This document shows, piece by piece, positions 51,386 to 59,675 of a DNA stretch of 64,000 bases. The translations under genes were made by a program, and so were the position numbers. The stretch comes from Bordetella parapertussis (GTDB lineage Bacteria; Pseudomonadota; Gammaproteobacteria; Burkholderiales; JACQAP01), in assembly GCA_945900965.1 (NCBI GenBank), contig CAMDKM010000002.1, positions 62,001 through 126,000 on the forward strand, written 5' to 3'. Positions within the stretch are counted from its first letter, which is position 1; each line of letters starts with the position of its first letter. The notes beneath the pieces were generated by a model that saw only the letters and a list, made by a program, of their open reading frames with translations, was not told where the DNA came from and did no database searches.

Positions 51386-51427
51386 CACCGATCACCGATC
51401 ACCGATCACCGTTTACCGTTCACCGAT
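51386..51427. repeat. Six tandem 7-mers CACCGAT
   Basis: CACCGAT three times, then CACCGTT, TACCGTT and CACCGAT, in perfect 7-nt phase. It ends 14 bp before the stop codon of the minus-strand gene at 51442. Confidence 0.9.
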
Positions 51428-51441
51428 AACTCCTCAACTTT

Positions 51442-52053
51442 CTACATCTTATAGAGCAGGCCGTGCAATGCATCGGCCTTGGGAAGCGATTTGGCCGACA
51501 GTCGTAGGTAACGCACCCCAAGGGACTTCAGAAATTCGACTTTGGCCGTTTCGGGTAAGAGCGGTTGCGCTCCGACAATGTCGATCGCGGCGACCGGTGT
51601 CATCTGTGGATTGCAGATCAGAAGGTCGATGGCTGCGCGGGAAAGCGAGACTTCCACATTGCCATGGGTGCACAGCGCGGAGAGGGGAAGATTGGGGAAT
51701 ACATGATGGTCTCTAAGTCCGGTTCGACACAGCAAGTAGGCCAGTTTGACTTCCGCCGAGAGGAAGGGATTGCGGACCTGCGGAGGCGCATAGGGCACCG
51801 AAGCGTGCGCGGGGGCCGCCGGAATGTTTGCCGTTGCGGAAGTTGGCGTTGTGCGCGTTGAAGCGGGGACTTCTCCGCGACGATAAGCCGCGACAAATTC
51901 TTCCAGTGACGCAGGATCGCCCTTGCGCATTTTGATGGGCGATCCAAAGGCCATTTCTCCCGCATCTCCTTTGATTTGTTTGTAGTACTTGAGCCAGACT
52001 ACAAACACAACTATCAGCACCATCACGCCAAATAGGATTCCGAGAAAGTTCAT
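51442..52053 (-). CDS. Membrane-anchored protein, DUF2726-like C-terminal domain
   Basis: 203 residues. One N-terminal transmembrane helix (FLGILFGVMVLIVVFVVWLKYY), an Ala/Pro/Thr-rich linker (about 65-90) and a C-terminal domain (about 93-203) with PFLSAEVKLAYLL, HVFPNLPLSALC, SRAAIDLLICNPQMTPVAAIDIVG and AKVEFLKSLGVRYLRLS. The pattern of a conserved D-L-L...A-I-D-I is like restriction-endonuclease-fold DUF2726 proteins, but assignment is tentative. Last gene of the minus-strand run with the metallopeptidase and the TPR protein (4-bp gap to the former). Confidence 0.7.
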   Translation of the reverse strand: MNFLGILFGVMVLIVVFVVWLKYYKQIKGDAGEMAFGSPIKMRKGDPASLEEFVAAYRRGEVPASTRTTPTSATANIPAAPAHASVPYAPPQVRNPFLSAEVKLAYLLCRTGLRDHHVFPNLPLSALCTHGNVEVSLSRAAIDLLICNPQMTPVAAIDIVGAQPLLPETAKVEFLKSLGVRYLRLSAKSLPKADALHGLLYKM

Positions 52054-52056
52054 CGT

Positions 52057-52578
52057 CTATTCCTGACTCGGCAGGCCCGCCGATTCCGTCTGCACGAGTT
52101 GGTGAAAAAGGCTCGCCTCGCGCTGGTAGAAGCCTTCAGTGTGAAAGGTCTCCGGAAATTTGTAGAACTCGTAATCCAGATGATGGCAGATCTCGTGCAG
52201 CAGGGTGCGCAGGTAGCTCTTGTACGCGACGATGCGCTTGTGTTTGGCGGTGCGCATCCACAACTGGATTTTTGCCGGCTTGCCGTCTTCCTCCGGGAGA
52301 TAGAGTCCGTGCAATTCTCCCCAGTCGTCGCTTGGCCGTACCGCCAGTACCTGAATGCGAAGTTCGGGCACTTTCATCTGCACGACAATCCCGTCGGTAA
52401 TCTGTTGCGATAACGTCTGCACCAGCGCCTTATCTTCGGCTTGCAGGGCCCCGGCCAACGCCCGGGCCGGTAGCTGCAATGGCTGGGGATCAGGCAACTC
52501 AATGCCAATGATGGCATCGCTTCGCCGGTAGATGCTTTGTTTTTTCGCTGACAGGCGCTTGTAATAATCGAAAACCAT
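52057..52578 (-). CDS. Predicted HExxH zinc metallopeptidase-like protein
   Basis: 173 residues from ATG 52578, just after the TPR gene stop; a TTG at 52605 would overlap that gene. The zinc-binding H128-E-I-C-H132 lies in TLLHEICHHLDYEFYKFPETFHTEG, with His146 or Glu154 as possible third ligand; the preceding part is helix then beta sheet (IQLWMRTAKHKRIVAYKSYLR). This resembles SprT/WLM-like small metalloprotease cores but I cannot name the family. No signal peptide, so cytosolic. Confidence 0.78.
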   Translation of the reverse strand: MVFDYYKRLSAKKQSIYRRSDAIIGIELPDPQPLQLPARALAGALQAEDKALVQTLSQQITDGIVVQMKVPELRIQVLAVRPSDDWGELHGLYLPEEDGKPAKIQLWMRTAKHKRIVAYKSYLRTLLHEICHHLDYEFYKFPETFHTEGFYQREASLFHQLVQTESAGLPSQE

Positions 52579-52583
52579 GTTGG

Positions 52584-55500
52584 TCAGTTTCGCAGCCACC
52601 ACCAAAACGCGCCAATCATATTACCGCCGCGCTTGTGCGCAGCATGCCATACGGCCTGACGCATGAAACGCGTCAATGCGGGTTGCGCGCGATAGGAGGG
52701 TACCAAGGCGCGCGCGCGTGCCAATTGCTTGTGCGCTTCGTCGAAAGCCCGGGCGGGTTCGGATTCCGAGCCGGCGAGAAATGCCCGCGTAAGGCAAGCG
52801 ACCGCCTGGTAATAATTTTCGAGAGATGTTTCGTCCACGGTAGTCAGGAAAGCGATAGCGTCCTCTGTCTGGTCGGCCCGCGCGGCATCGAGGGCCAACC
52901 AGATGCGGTGAACGGGGCTGGCGTGATCCGCGGGTAGGCTGAGCGCATGACGTCCGGCCTCCGCGGCTTCCGCGTCCCGGCCCAGATCGCGCAACGCCGC
53001 CACCAGATTGAGCAGACTGCAGGGCGGAAAATCCGTGCGCTTGCGCCAGTCTGGGAAACGGCGCAATACTCCGCGCGGATTGTCCAGGTTGAGTTCGGCG
53101 CGGGCGACCTGACTCAGTGTGTCGATATCGGCTTCGATCCAGGCGCGATGGCGCCACTTGAACCACTCGAGCCAAAGGGAGCTTTTTCCTTTCTGTAGAT
53201 GGTCGATATAGGCATGTGCGGCCTGGCGTCCCAAGGCACCATTGTGCAACACACGGGCCAGATGCGGAAAATAGGCTGGAATTCGTTGTGCGCGCACCTC
53301 AATCCACAGTCGTCCAATATCGGGGTTGGCTTTTTCGTCCAGAACCACGGCATCCAGTATGCGCAGGGCGAAGGGAAGGTGTTTGTGTTTTCTCAAATGC
53401 TCGGTCGCTTCGTTGCATGCGTCGGCGTCGTATTCGGGATGGAACAGCAATTCACGATACGTGGCTTGCCAGTCGCCGTCCCGGCCCTGCATGGCGGCGA
53501 GAATCGTTTGTCTGGATACCATGCTGGCGGAATTGTCGTGCTTCGCAATGGCTTCCAGCACGGCCTGCGCCGCATCGAGCCTGTTGTCCGCCAGTTCCAT
53601 GTCGACCAGGCGCAGGGCGGGGAATAGATAATCGGGTTTGAGTTCCAAAGCGCGGTGCAGCAGTGGCCGGATATCGCTTTTCGGCTCGACGCGCGACAAG
53701 GCATGCGCGTGGTAGCCGATGGCAAGGGCGTCGTACGGTGCGATGCGTACCATCTCTCGGGCGGCGGCAAGGCAGGGTTCCAGTTCGTCGCGGGCATTGT
53801 GCCAGTCGGCCAGTTGCTCCCAGCCGGCGTAGTAATTCGGATCGTCGGCGAGCACGCGTTTCATTTCTTCGATTGCCGACGTCGTATCGCCGCGTGCCGC
53901 GAGAGCTTTGGCATATCGAGCGCGCACTATTGCCGGCAGATTGTCGCCCCAGGCGGTAGCAGCGAGTGCGGCAATGGCAGCGTCGTAGCGCTCCTGCGCA
54001 ATCAGCAAGTCGAGCTTGAGCGTGTGTGCATTGATCGAAAGCGGGGAAATGGCAATGGCGCGCTTCAGCGCTTCCAGTTGTACCGAAGGGTCCCCCGACA
54101 CCCGGGCCAGCGCCAGCCAGGACAAGGCTTCGGCCGGGCGTTGGCGTGTCAGCATAAGCGCGCGATCGACAGCCAGTTGCGGTCGGGCGGTTTCGGCCGC
54201 GTAGAATTTCAGTTGATTCCAGCCCCATTCGTAGCCGGTATCCAGCTCGACCGCGCGTTCGATCCGGGCGATTGCCGCCTCGGGTTCGTCGAGTTGCCAG
54301 AGTGCGTAGGAAAGGTAGCCGTGCATGAGCGCGTCTTGAGGGGAGTGTCGTAACGCGCTCTCCAGCACTTTGCGCGAGGCGGCAAAATCGCGCTCGCGCT
54401 CCAGCGAATCTGAGAGCCGGCGTGCCGCCAGGCTCCAGCCCGGGTTCAGCCTTAGCGCCTCGGTTAGCGAGTGGCGTGCCGCGACGTGTTCCCCCTTGCC
54501 TTGCAGCAACGCCGCATATTCGAGATGCACTCTGGGCAATAACGGAAAACGCTGACGGGCCTGATCGATCAATTGTTGCGCCCGCTCTTCGCGTTGCATG
54601 GAGAGTGTCTGCTGGAAGACCGCGATCCATGCTTGCCAAAGATCGGGGCGCACGGCGAGTGCCTCCTCCAGCAAGGCCAATGCGGCTTCCGGTTCCAGGG
54701 TTTCGCCGGCATGTCTCTGGAATTCAAGCAGCGCATCGCCATAGACCACCTGTTGCTTTATTTGCCCGGCTATAAAGTCCAGTTCCGCTTTGCGCTCCGC
54801 CAGATCGGTACAGGCGCCCATCAGGCGATACATGGCGAAATCGGCGTCCACGGAAATTTCCAGTGCACGGCGAAAATCGGCGCGTGCGCCCTCCATCATT
54901 CGAACCTGACCGCTGACCTGCCAATTCGCCACGCTCGGGCCGGACAATCGATGGGCCTCGGCCAATTGTGCATGGGCATCGGAATACCTTCGCAATTGTG
55001 CGAGCACCAGGGCCAATTCCCGGCGTGCCCAGGCATTGGCCGGGCTGATGGCAAGCAGAGCATCCAGGGCGGCTTCGCGTGCCGATGGTTCTTCTTCGTC
55101 CATCCACTCCACCAGAAGCTGATTCAAGCCCTGATGGTGCGGGAAGCGCGTGACCGCCTCGCGCAAGCTGGCAATCGTCGCAGCGCGGCCTGCGGTCAGA
55201 TTTTGCAGCCGGGCCACCGCGCGCCGGGTGGACAAGTGCAGCGGGTCGGCCTGTGCGGCGCGCTCCCACAGTTCCAGGGCGCCTGCTTGATCGGCTTCGC
55301 CTTCGGCGATTTGCGCGGCGGTGCGCAACCAGACCGCCGGGCGGCTGCGTCCTTCGGCGCGTGTCAGCAGGGCGCGGGCGCGGGCCGGCTCTTTCAGCGC
55401 GGCCAGCGACTGCGCGGCAATCAACTGCAGGTTGGCATCCTCGGGATGTGCGCTCAGCGCGTCATCGAGCACGCGCAGCGCTTCGGGTGTGCGCTCGAGC

Positions 55501-57548
55501 TGACTCAGGCAGTCGAACAAGCTCATGCCAGGGCCAGCCGACAGGGCGCCGAGTTTGCGCACCCGTTCGCACAGAAACTCGATGGCCTGTTGTTCTTCAT
55601 GCACCGCGCGCGAGGCATCAAAGTAAGAACGTGCCCGGTCTTCGTCGGTGTTTTCCATGGCGGAAGCAAAACGATACAAGCGCGTGGCGCGGGCATACTC
55701 GGCCTGGTACCAATGCGCATCCGCCAATGCGCTGAGGACTTGCGCGTTGCGCAGCGAGTGAGCCAGCAGACGCTTGAGCAACTGCGTCGCGTGCTCGCGC
55801 TCGCGCCCGTCTTCCAGCAGTGCCTGGGCATAACGCAGGCGCAGGAGAGGATGATCCCCCGCCGTGTTGGCAAAGTAGGCGATGGACTCGCTGCGGGGGG
55901 CCAGCACCCGCAACGAGGCGGCTTTCGACAGTTTGAAATTGATGTCGTCCGGATAGACTGCCAGCAATGCCTCCGTGGTGCGCAGGATGGCTGCTTCGTC
56001 CCCGTCGTACATCGCCAGCGAACGTTGACCGACGATGGCAAGACGATGATTGGCCGCTCGTTCCTGCAAAAGTTGGCAAGCCGTCAATGCACGATCTCGA
56101 TCGTGGGCGAGCAGCGCGTCCTGAATTTCATGATTCAGGTCGTGCAATTCGGCTTCGGGTAGTGCAATGGCATCCAGCCGTGCTCGCTGCGCGAGAGGAA
56201 CCATGGCCATGCCACGCGGGCCGGTGGAGGCATAGGATTCAAAAAATGGCGCTTCCGCGAATTCGCCATAACTGCGTTCGTAGGGGTCGCGAATCAGCAG
56301 GGTTCCGCGTCCCGCGTCGTAGCCGATGACCGCCTGAAGGTGTGCGCCACCCGGTTGAACCGTCGACAATGTAAACGGAATTCCGGCATCGATCAGCGCT
56401 CTTGTGGTATCCCAGGTGGCGGTGAATTCGCGTACCCACCAGCCGTGATCGGAAGCCCATTGGCGCTCGCTGTGATTGGGCGTGCCGTCGTAACAAATCG
56501 CTTCTGCAACCTCGAGATGATCGAATGGCAGCGACCAGAAACGACTCAAGGCCGAAAGTGTGGCCGGCGCACAAGTCATGTGATGCTGGCGCACGAAGCC
56601 CACGGGCAGGACGACACGGGGCGCCAATATTTCCGACGCTTCCAGGCGCTTGGTCAGCTCACGATAGAAAGGCCGGTCCGCGAGACGCGCCTGCTCCAGC
56701 GCACGTTCCCACTCGCCCAGCCGGCAGTAGGCATCGCAGCGCCTGGCCGCCAGCCATTTACGAACCGTATTCGACTTGATGGGCGAAAGCGCGTCATAAC
56801 GATCCAGCGTCGTCAGTGCCTCGGCCACCTGGCCGGTTTCCATTTCCAGATCCTGCAATTGCGCAGCCAGCCGCGCGCTCTCGACACGGCCAAGGCCATC
56901 GCGCAACAAGGCGATGGCCTCGTCATCACGCTCGAACAGCGATAGAAAACGCGCGCAATACTGGATGGCGGAGCGCGAATCCGGATTCAAAGCCAATGCT
57001 TTGCGCGACACCGCGAGAGCTTCTTCGTAACGATCCTCGAGCTCGAAAATCGCCGCCCGTTGCGCCAGCATCCAGGCGTCTTGCTGAAGCGCAAGAGCTT
57101 GCTCGATGAGTTGTTCGGCGATCGCGAAGTCGCGCAGCACCGCGTAGAGCCAGGCTTTGAAGGCTATCGCGTCGGCATAGACGTCGGAATCTTGTTTAAG
57201 GGTCTGTTCGTTCTGTTCGAGTGCATCGATGGCCAGCACTGCGCCGCGGCTCGAATTGAGCGCCATGGTGCCGTAGAGGACGGCGTGCGGATGTTCCGGA
57301 TGTGTTCGAAACGTGCGCAGGATCAGCGCATCACCAAAGCGATCCGCCCCCAATTGCGAAGCAAGACGCCCCCCCAGGAGGCGGGCTTCAATACCTGGCC
57401 ATTGGGAGATTTTGCCCAAGGGCTCGGCGGCACGATAGGCCTGGACGAAACGGCCTTGTTCGTAGAGAGTTCTAACCCGCAGAAAAGTTGCCTCGCCCGG
57501 CTCCGGTATTGTCTCGATGGCTCTGGCTGGCATGGCGGGCGTAGTCAA
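52584..57548 (-). CDS. Giant TPR protein with embedded C39-like cysteine peptidase domain
   Basis: 1654 residues. TPR-like helices run from about 20 to 300 (YEEALAVSRKALALNPDSRSAIQYCARFL) and from about 460 to the end. Between them is a papain-fold, C39-type peptidase domain (about 310-455) with Gln321, Cys326 (RQHHMTCAPATL), His403 (GGAHLQAVIGYD) and Asp421 (LLIRDPYERS), a complete catalytic set. No signal peptide or membrane segment, so cytosolic, unlike C39 domains of bacteriocin exporters. The start overlaps the RraA-like stop (ATGA, 57545-57548). Function unknown; may process a peptide or bind a target through the repeats. Confidence 0.88.
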   Translation of the reverse strand: MTTPAMPARAIETIPEPGEATFLRVRTLYEQGRFVQAYRAAEPLGKISQWPGIEARLLGGRLASQLGADRFGDALILRTFRTHPEHPHAVLYGTMALNSSRGAVLAIDALEQNEQTLKQDSDVYADAIAFKAWLYAVLRDFAIAEQLIEQALALQQDAWMLAQRAAIFELEDRYEEALAVSRKALALNPDSRSAIQYCARFLSLFERDDEAIALLRDGLGRVESARLAAQLQDLEMETGQVAEALTTLDRYDALSPIKSNTVRKWLAARRCDAYCRLGEWERALEQARLADRPFYRELTKRLEASEILAPRVVLPVGFVRQHHMTCAPATLSALSRFWSLPFDHLEVAEAICYDGTPNHSERQWASDHGWWVREFTATWDTTRALIDAGIPFTLSTVQPGGAHLQAVIGYDAGRGTLLIRDPYERSYGEFAEAPFFESYASTGPRGMAMVPLAQRARLDAIALPEAELHDLNHEIQDALLAHDRDRALTACQLLQERAANHRLAIVGQRSLAMYDGDEAAILRTTEALLAVYPDDINFKLSKAASLRVLAPRSESIAYFANTAGDHPLLRLRYAQALLEDGREREHATQLLKRLLAHSLRNAQVLSALADAHWYQAEYARATRLYRFASAMENTDEDRARSYFDASRAVHEEQQAIEFLCERVRKLGALSAGPGMSLFDCLSQLERTPEALRVLDDALSAHPEDANLQLIAAQSLAALKEPARARALLTRAEGRSRPAVWLRTAAQIAEGEADQAGALELWERAAQADPLHLSTRRAVARLQNLTAGRAATIASLREAVTRFPHHQGLNQLLVEWMDEEEPSAREAALDALLAISPANAWARRELALVLAQLRRYSDAHAQLAEAHRLSGPSVANWQVSGQVRMMEGARADFRRALEISVDADFAMYRLMGACTDLAERKAELDFIAGQIKQQVVYGDALLEFQRHAGETLEPEAALALLEEALAVRPDLWQAWIAVFQQTLSMQREERAQQLIDQARQRFPLLPRVHLEYAALLQGKGEHVAARHSLTEALRLNPGWSLAARRLSDSLERERDFAASRKVLESALRHSPQDALMHGYLSYALWQLDEPEAAIARIERAVELDTGYEWGWNQLKFYAAETARPQLAVDRALMLTRQRPAEALSWLALARVSGDPSVQLEALKRAIAISPLSINAHTLKLDLLIAQERYDAAIAALAATAWGDNLPAIVRARYAKALAARGDTTSAIEEMKRVLADDPNYYAGWEQLADWHNARDELEPCLAAAREMVRIAPYDALAIGYHAHALSRVEPKSDIRPLLHRALELKPDYLFPALRLVDMELADNRLDAAQAVLEAIAKHDNSASMVSRQTILAAMQGRDGDWQATYRELLFHPEYDADACNEATEHLRKHKHLPFALRILDAVVLDEKANPDIGRLWIEVRAQRIPAYFPHLARVLHNGALGRQAAHAYIDHLQKGKSSLWLEWFKWRHRAWIEADIDTLSQVARAELNLDNPRGVLRRFPDWRKRTDFPPCSLLNLVAALRDLGRDAEAAEAGRHALSLPADHASPVHRIWLALDAARADQTEDAIAFLTTVDETSLENYYQAVACLTRAFLAGSESEPARAFDEAHKQLARARALVPSYRAQPALTRFMRQAVWHAAHKRGGNMIGAFWWWLRN

Positions 57549-58228
57549 TCGAGGTAACGGACCTGGTCACCTAGGGCGGCGGAATCCCAGAACTTGAGTT
57601 TGACGCCTTTCTTGACCTTGGCCTCGGCATCGGCTTCTTTTTTCTTGACCACTTCGAGCTGCGCGGCTACCTGTTCGGCCTGCGCAAGCGGTACCGCTAC
57701 CACGCCATCGCGGTCGCCGACAATGATGTCTCCCGGGCCAATTGCGACGCCCCCGCAGGTTACGCCAAGATTGACTTCACCTGGCCCATGCTTGAATGCC
57801 GAATTGGGTTTGCAGCCACGGGTAAACACCGGCAGGCCAACCTTGAGCAGGCCGTTGACGTCGCGCACCAGGCCGTCGCAGACAATACCCACTACGCCGA
57901 TTTCTTTGGCCCAGTAGGCCCACAGGTCGCCAATCGTTCCCGCTGTGTCGTCGCCGGTGGTGGCAATCACGATTACATCGCCCTTTTTGGCGAAATCCAG
58001 AATTGCCATGGCGGCCAGATTGTCCATCGGGCCGCAATACGCCGTCACGGCACTGCCGCTGAACGTCATATCCGGAAGCAGGGGCTTGATCGCGTAGTCC
58101 AGGCATCCCTTGCCGTTGTAGGCATCCGTGACAAATCCAGTGGGTACTTTGACAAATGCCTTGAGCAGGGCTTTCGACGGCCGCTCGATGTTGCGGCGGA
58201 TGGTCAGGGTTACCGGGTCTCCAATCAT
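57545..58228 (-). CDS. RraA-family aldolase/decarboxylase-like protein
   Basis: 227 residues. The RraA/HMG-aldolase fold: VPTGFVTDAYNGKG, GSAVTAYCGPMDNLAAMAILDFAKKGDVIVI, and the signature GVVGIVCDGLVRDVNGL with Asp118, Arg122 and Asp123, then GDIIVGDRDGVVAVP. Divalent-metal class II pyruvate aldolases (4-hydroxy-4-methyl-2-oxoglutarate) and oxaloacetate decarboxylases share this fold, as does the RNase E inhibitor RraA. First gene of the minus-strand operon with the giant TPR protein; reaction unresolved. Confidence 0.87.
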   Translation of the reverse strand: MIGDPVTLTIRRNIERPSKALLKAFVKVPTGFVTDAYNGKGCLDYAIKPLLPDMTFSGSAVTAYCGPMDNLAAMAILDFAKKGDVIVIATTGDDTAGTIGDLWAYWAKEIGVVGIVCDGLVRDVNGLLKVGLPVFTRGCKPNSAFKHGPGEVNLGVTCGGVAIGPGDIIVGDRDGVVAVPLAQAEQVAAQLEVVKKKEADAEAKVKKGVKLKFWDSAALGDQVRYLD

Positions 58229-58280
58229 GCTAATGCTCCTGTTTTTGGGTTCTGCTCAGCGGCCAACGACTGCGAAGAAA

Positions 58281-58447
58281 ATCTCTCACCGCGGAGGACG
58301 CAGTGGACGCGGAGGAAAATCAAAATCGGGTCGGGAAGTTAAATTATCAGTCTCAAGATGTGAATCTATCCCTGGTATGCCTTGCCCACTCAATATCCTT
58401 GTATTTCGTTTTCCTCTGCGTCCTCTGCGTCCTCCGCGGTGAGAGCG
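58281..58447. repeat. Inverted-array element, CGCGGAGG dialect
   Basis: 5' arm 58283-58315 (CTCTCACCGCGGAGGACGC...), junction GGAAAATCAA at 58314-58323, core about 90 nt, 3' arm 58410-58446 (CCTCTGCGTCCTCTGCG...CCGCGGTGAGAG). Both ends are exactly inverted, and a copy with only the ends fused lies at 45574-45591. Confidence 0.88.
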
Positions 58448-58497
58448 CTTTGTTTCATGCCTTTTTATGCGCTCAGCAAGGTGTAACGTGCGCCAGT

Positions 58498-59643
58498 TTA
58501 GCCAATCCGCTCCCCGCTAGCCTTGAACGGACTGTGATCTTCGAGCTCGCTCACGTATTGACCTATGCCGCGGGTTTCGCGCTCCAGGAAGCGGGACACG
58601 GCGGTGGCGAATTCGGGGTGGGCGAGCCAATGTCCGGATACGGTTGCCACCGGTAGCAAGCCGCGCGCCAACTTGTGTTCCCCTTGGGCGCCGCCTTCGA
58701 AGCGGGCAATGCCCCGCGCGATGCAGAATTCGATGGCCTGGTAATAGCAGGTTTCGAAATGCAGTCCGGAGATGAATTCGCGGCTGCCCCAGTACCGTCC
58801 ATACAGGGTATTGTTGCCCAGCACATTCAGCGCGCAGGCAACGGGTGTGCCATCCCGCTCGCCAATGATGAGTAACAAGTTTTCCGGCATGGCCACGGTC
58901 AGCCGCAGAAAGAAGTCGAGGTTCAAATACGGCGAGGAATGATGCTCGCGGTAAGTGCGGTTGTAACATTCGATGAAGAACCGCCAGTCTGCGGGGCTCG
59001 CTTCGGTGCCGCTTGCCCAACGGTAAACAATTCCCGCGCTTTCGACCTTGCGTCGCTCCTGACGGACTTTTTTGCGCTTGTCATGGTTCATGCGTGCCAG
59101 AAACGCTTCGAAATGGGGGAATCCTTCGTTTTGCCAGTGGAACTGAACGCTCGAGCGCATCATCATTCCCGCGGAGTGGAGAGCCTGCGCACTCTCTTGG
59201 TCCGGGAAAAGACAATGCAGGGACGAGGCGCCGCTGTCGCGGGCGCAGGCCAGCGCGGTATCGATGAGGAGGCGGCGATCCGCCAGGCTGCCCGCCAGCA
59301 CGCGAGGCCCACACACCGGGGTGAAAGGCGAGGCGCAAACCAGCTTGGGGTAATAGTTCAACCCATGCCGGTGATAGGCGTCCGCCCAGGCCCAGTCGAA
59401 GACATACTCGCCATAGGAATGCGTCTTTTCGTAGAGCGGCATCGCCGCGGCCAGGGCGCCGTTTTTCCATAGGGTGAGATGGCAGGGTTGCCATCCCGTG
59501 TCTTTGCCCGTACAGCCGGTCTCCTGCAAAGTGTGAAGGAAGGCATGGGACACGAAGGGGTGATCTCCTGCCAGTGCGTCCCACTGCGCCGGCGCAATCG
59601 AGCCAAGCGAGTCGAGAATGTGAATGCCGGAGCGCTGTGTCAT
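58498..59643 (-). CDS. GNAT-fold N-acyltransferase (COG3146, FemAB-like)
   Basis: 381 residues. Two GNAT-like halves: N-terminal DHPFVSHAFLHTLQETGCTG...GWQPCHLTLW, central FPDQESAQALHSAGMMMRSSVQFHW and MNHDKRKKVRQERRKVESAG, then NLLLIIGERDGTPVACALNVLGNNTLYGRYWGS and FETCYYQAIEFCIARGIARFEGGAQGEHKLARGL. This is the COG3146 family, often labelled peptidogalycan biosynthesis/N-acyltransferase; substrate unknown. Length normal. Divergent from NAD synthetase by 32 bp. Confidence 0.88.
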   Translation of the reverse strand: MTQRSGIHILDSLGSIAPAQWDALAGDHPFVSHAFLHTLQETGCTGKDTGWQPCHLTLWKNGALAAAMPLYEKTHSYGEYVFDWAWADAYHRHGLNYYPKLVCASPFTPVCGPRVLAGSLADRRLLIDTALACARDSGASSLHCLFPDQESAQALHSAGMMMRSSVQFHWQNEGFPHFEAFLARMNHDKRKKVRQERRKVESAGIVYRWASGTEASPADWRFFIECYNRTYREHHSSPYLNLDFFLRLTVAMPENLLLIIGERDGTPVACALNVLGNNTLYGRYWGSREFISGLHFETCYYQAIEFCIARGIARFEGGAQGEHKLARGLLPVATVSGHWLAHPEFATAVSRFLERETRGIGQYVSELEDHSPFKASGERIG

Positions 59644-59675
59644 TTTCTGAAAGGGCGGATGTTATAGTAACAGCC

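Noticed and set aside
51386-51427. Tandem CACCGAT repeats as a CRISPR or origin iteron array
   Set aside because: Units are 7 nt with no spacers, there are no cas genes, no DnaA-box cluster and no replication genes nearby.
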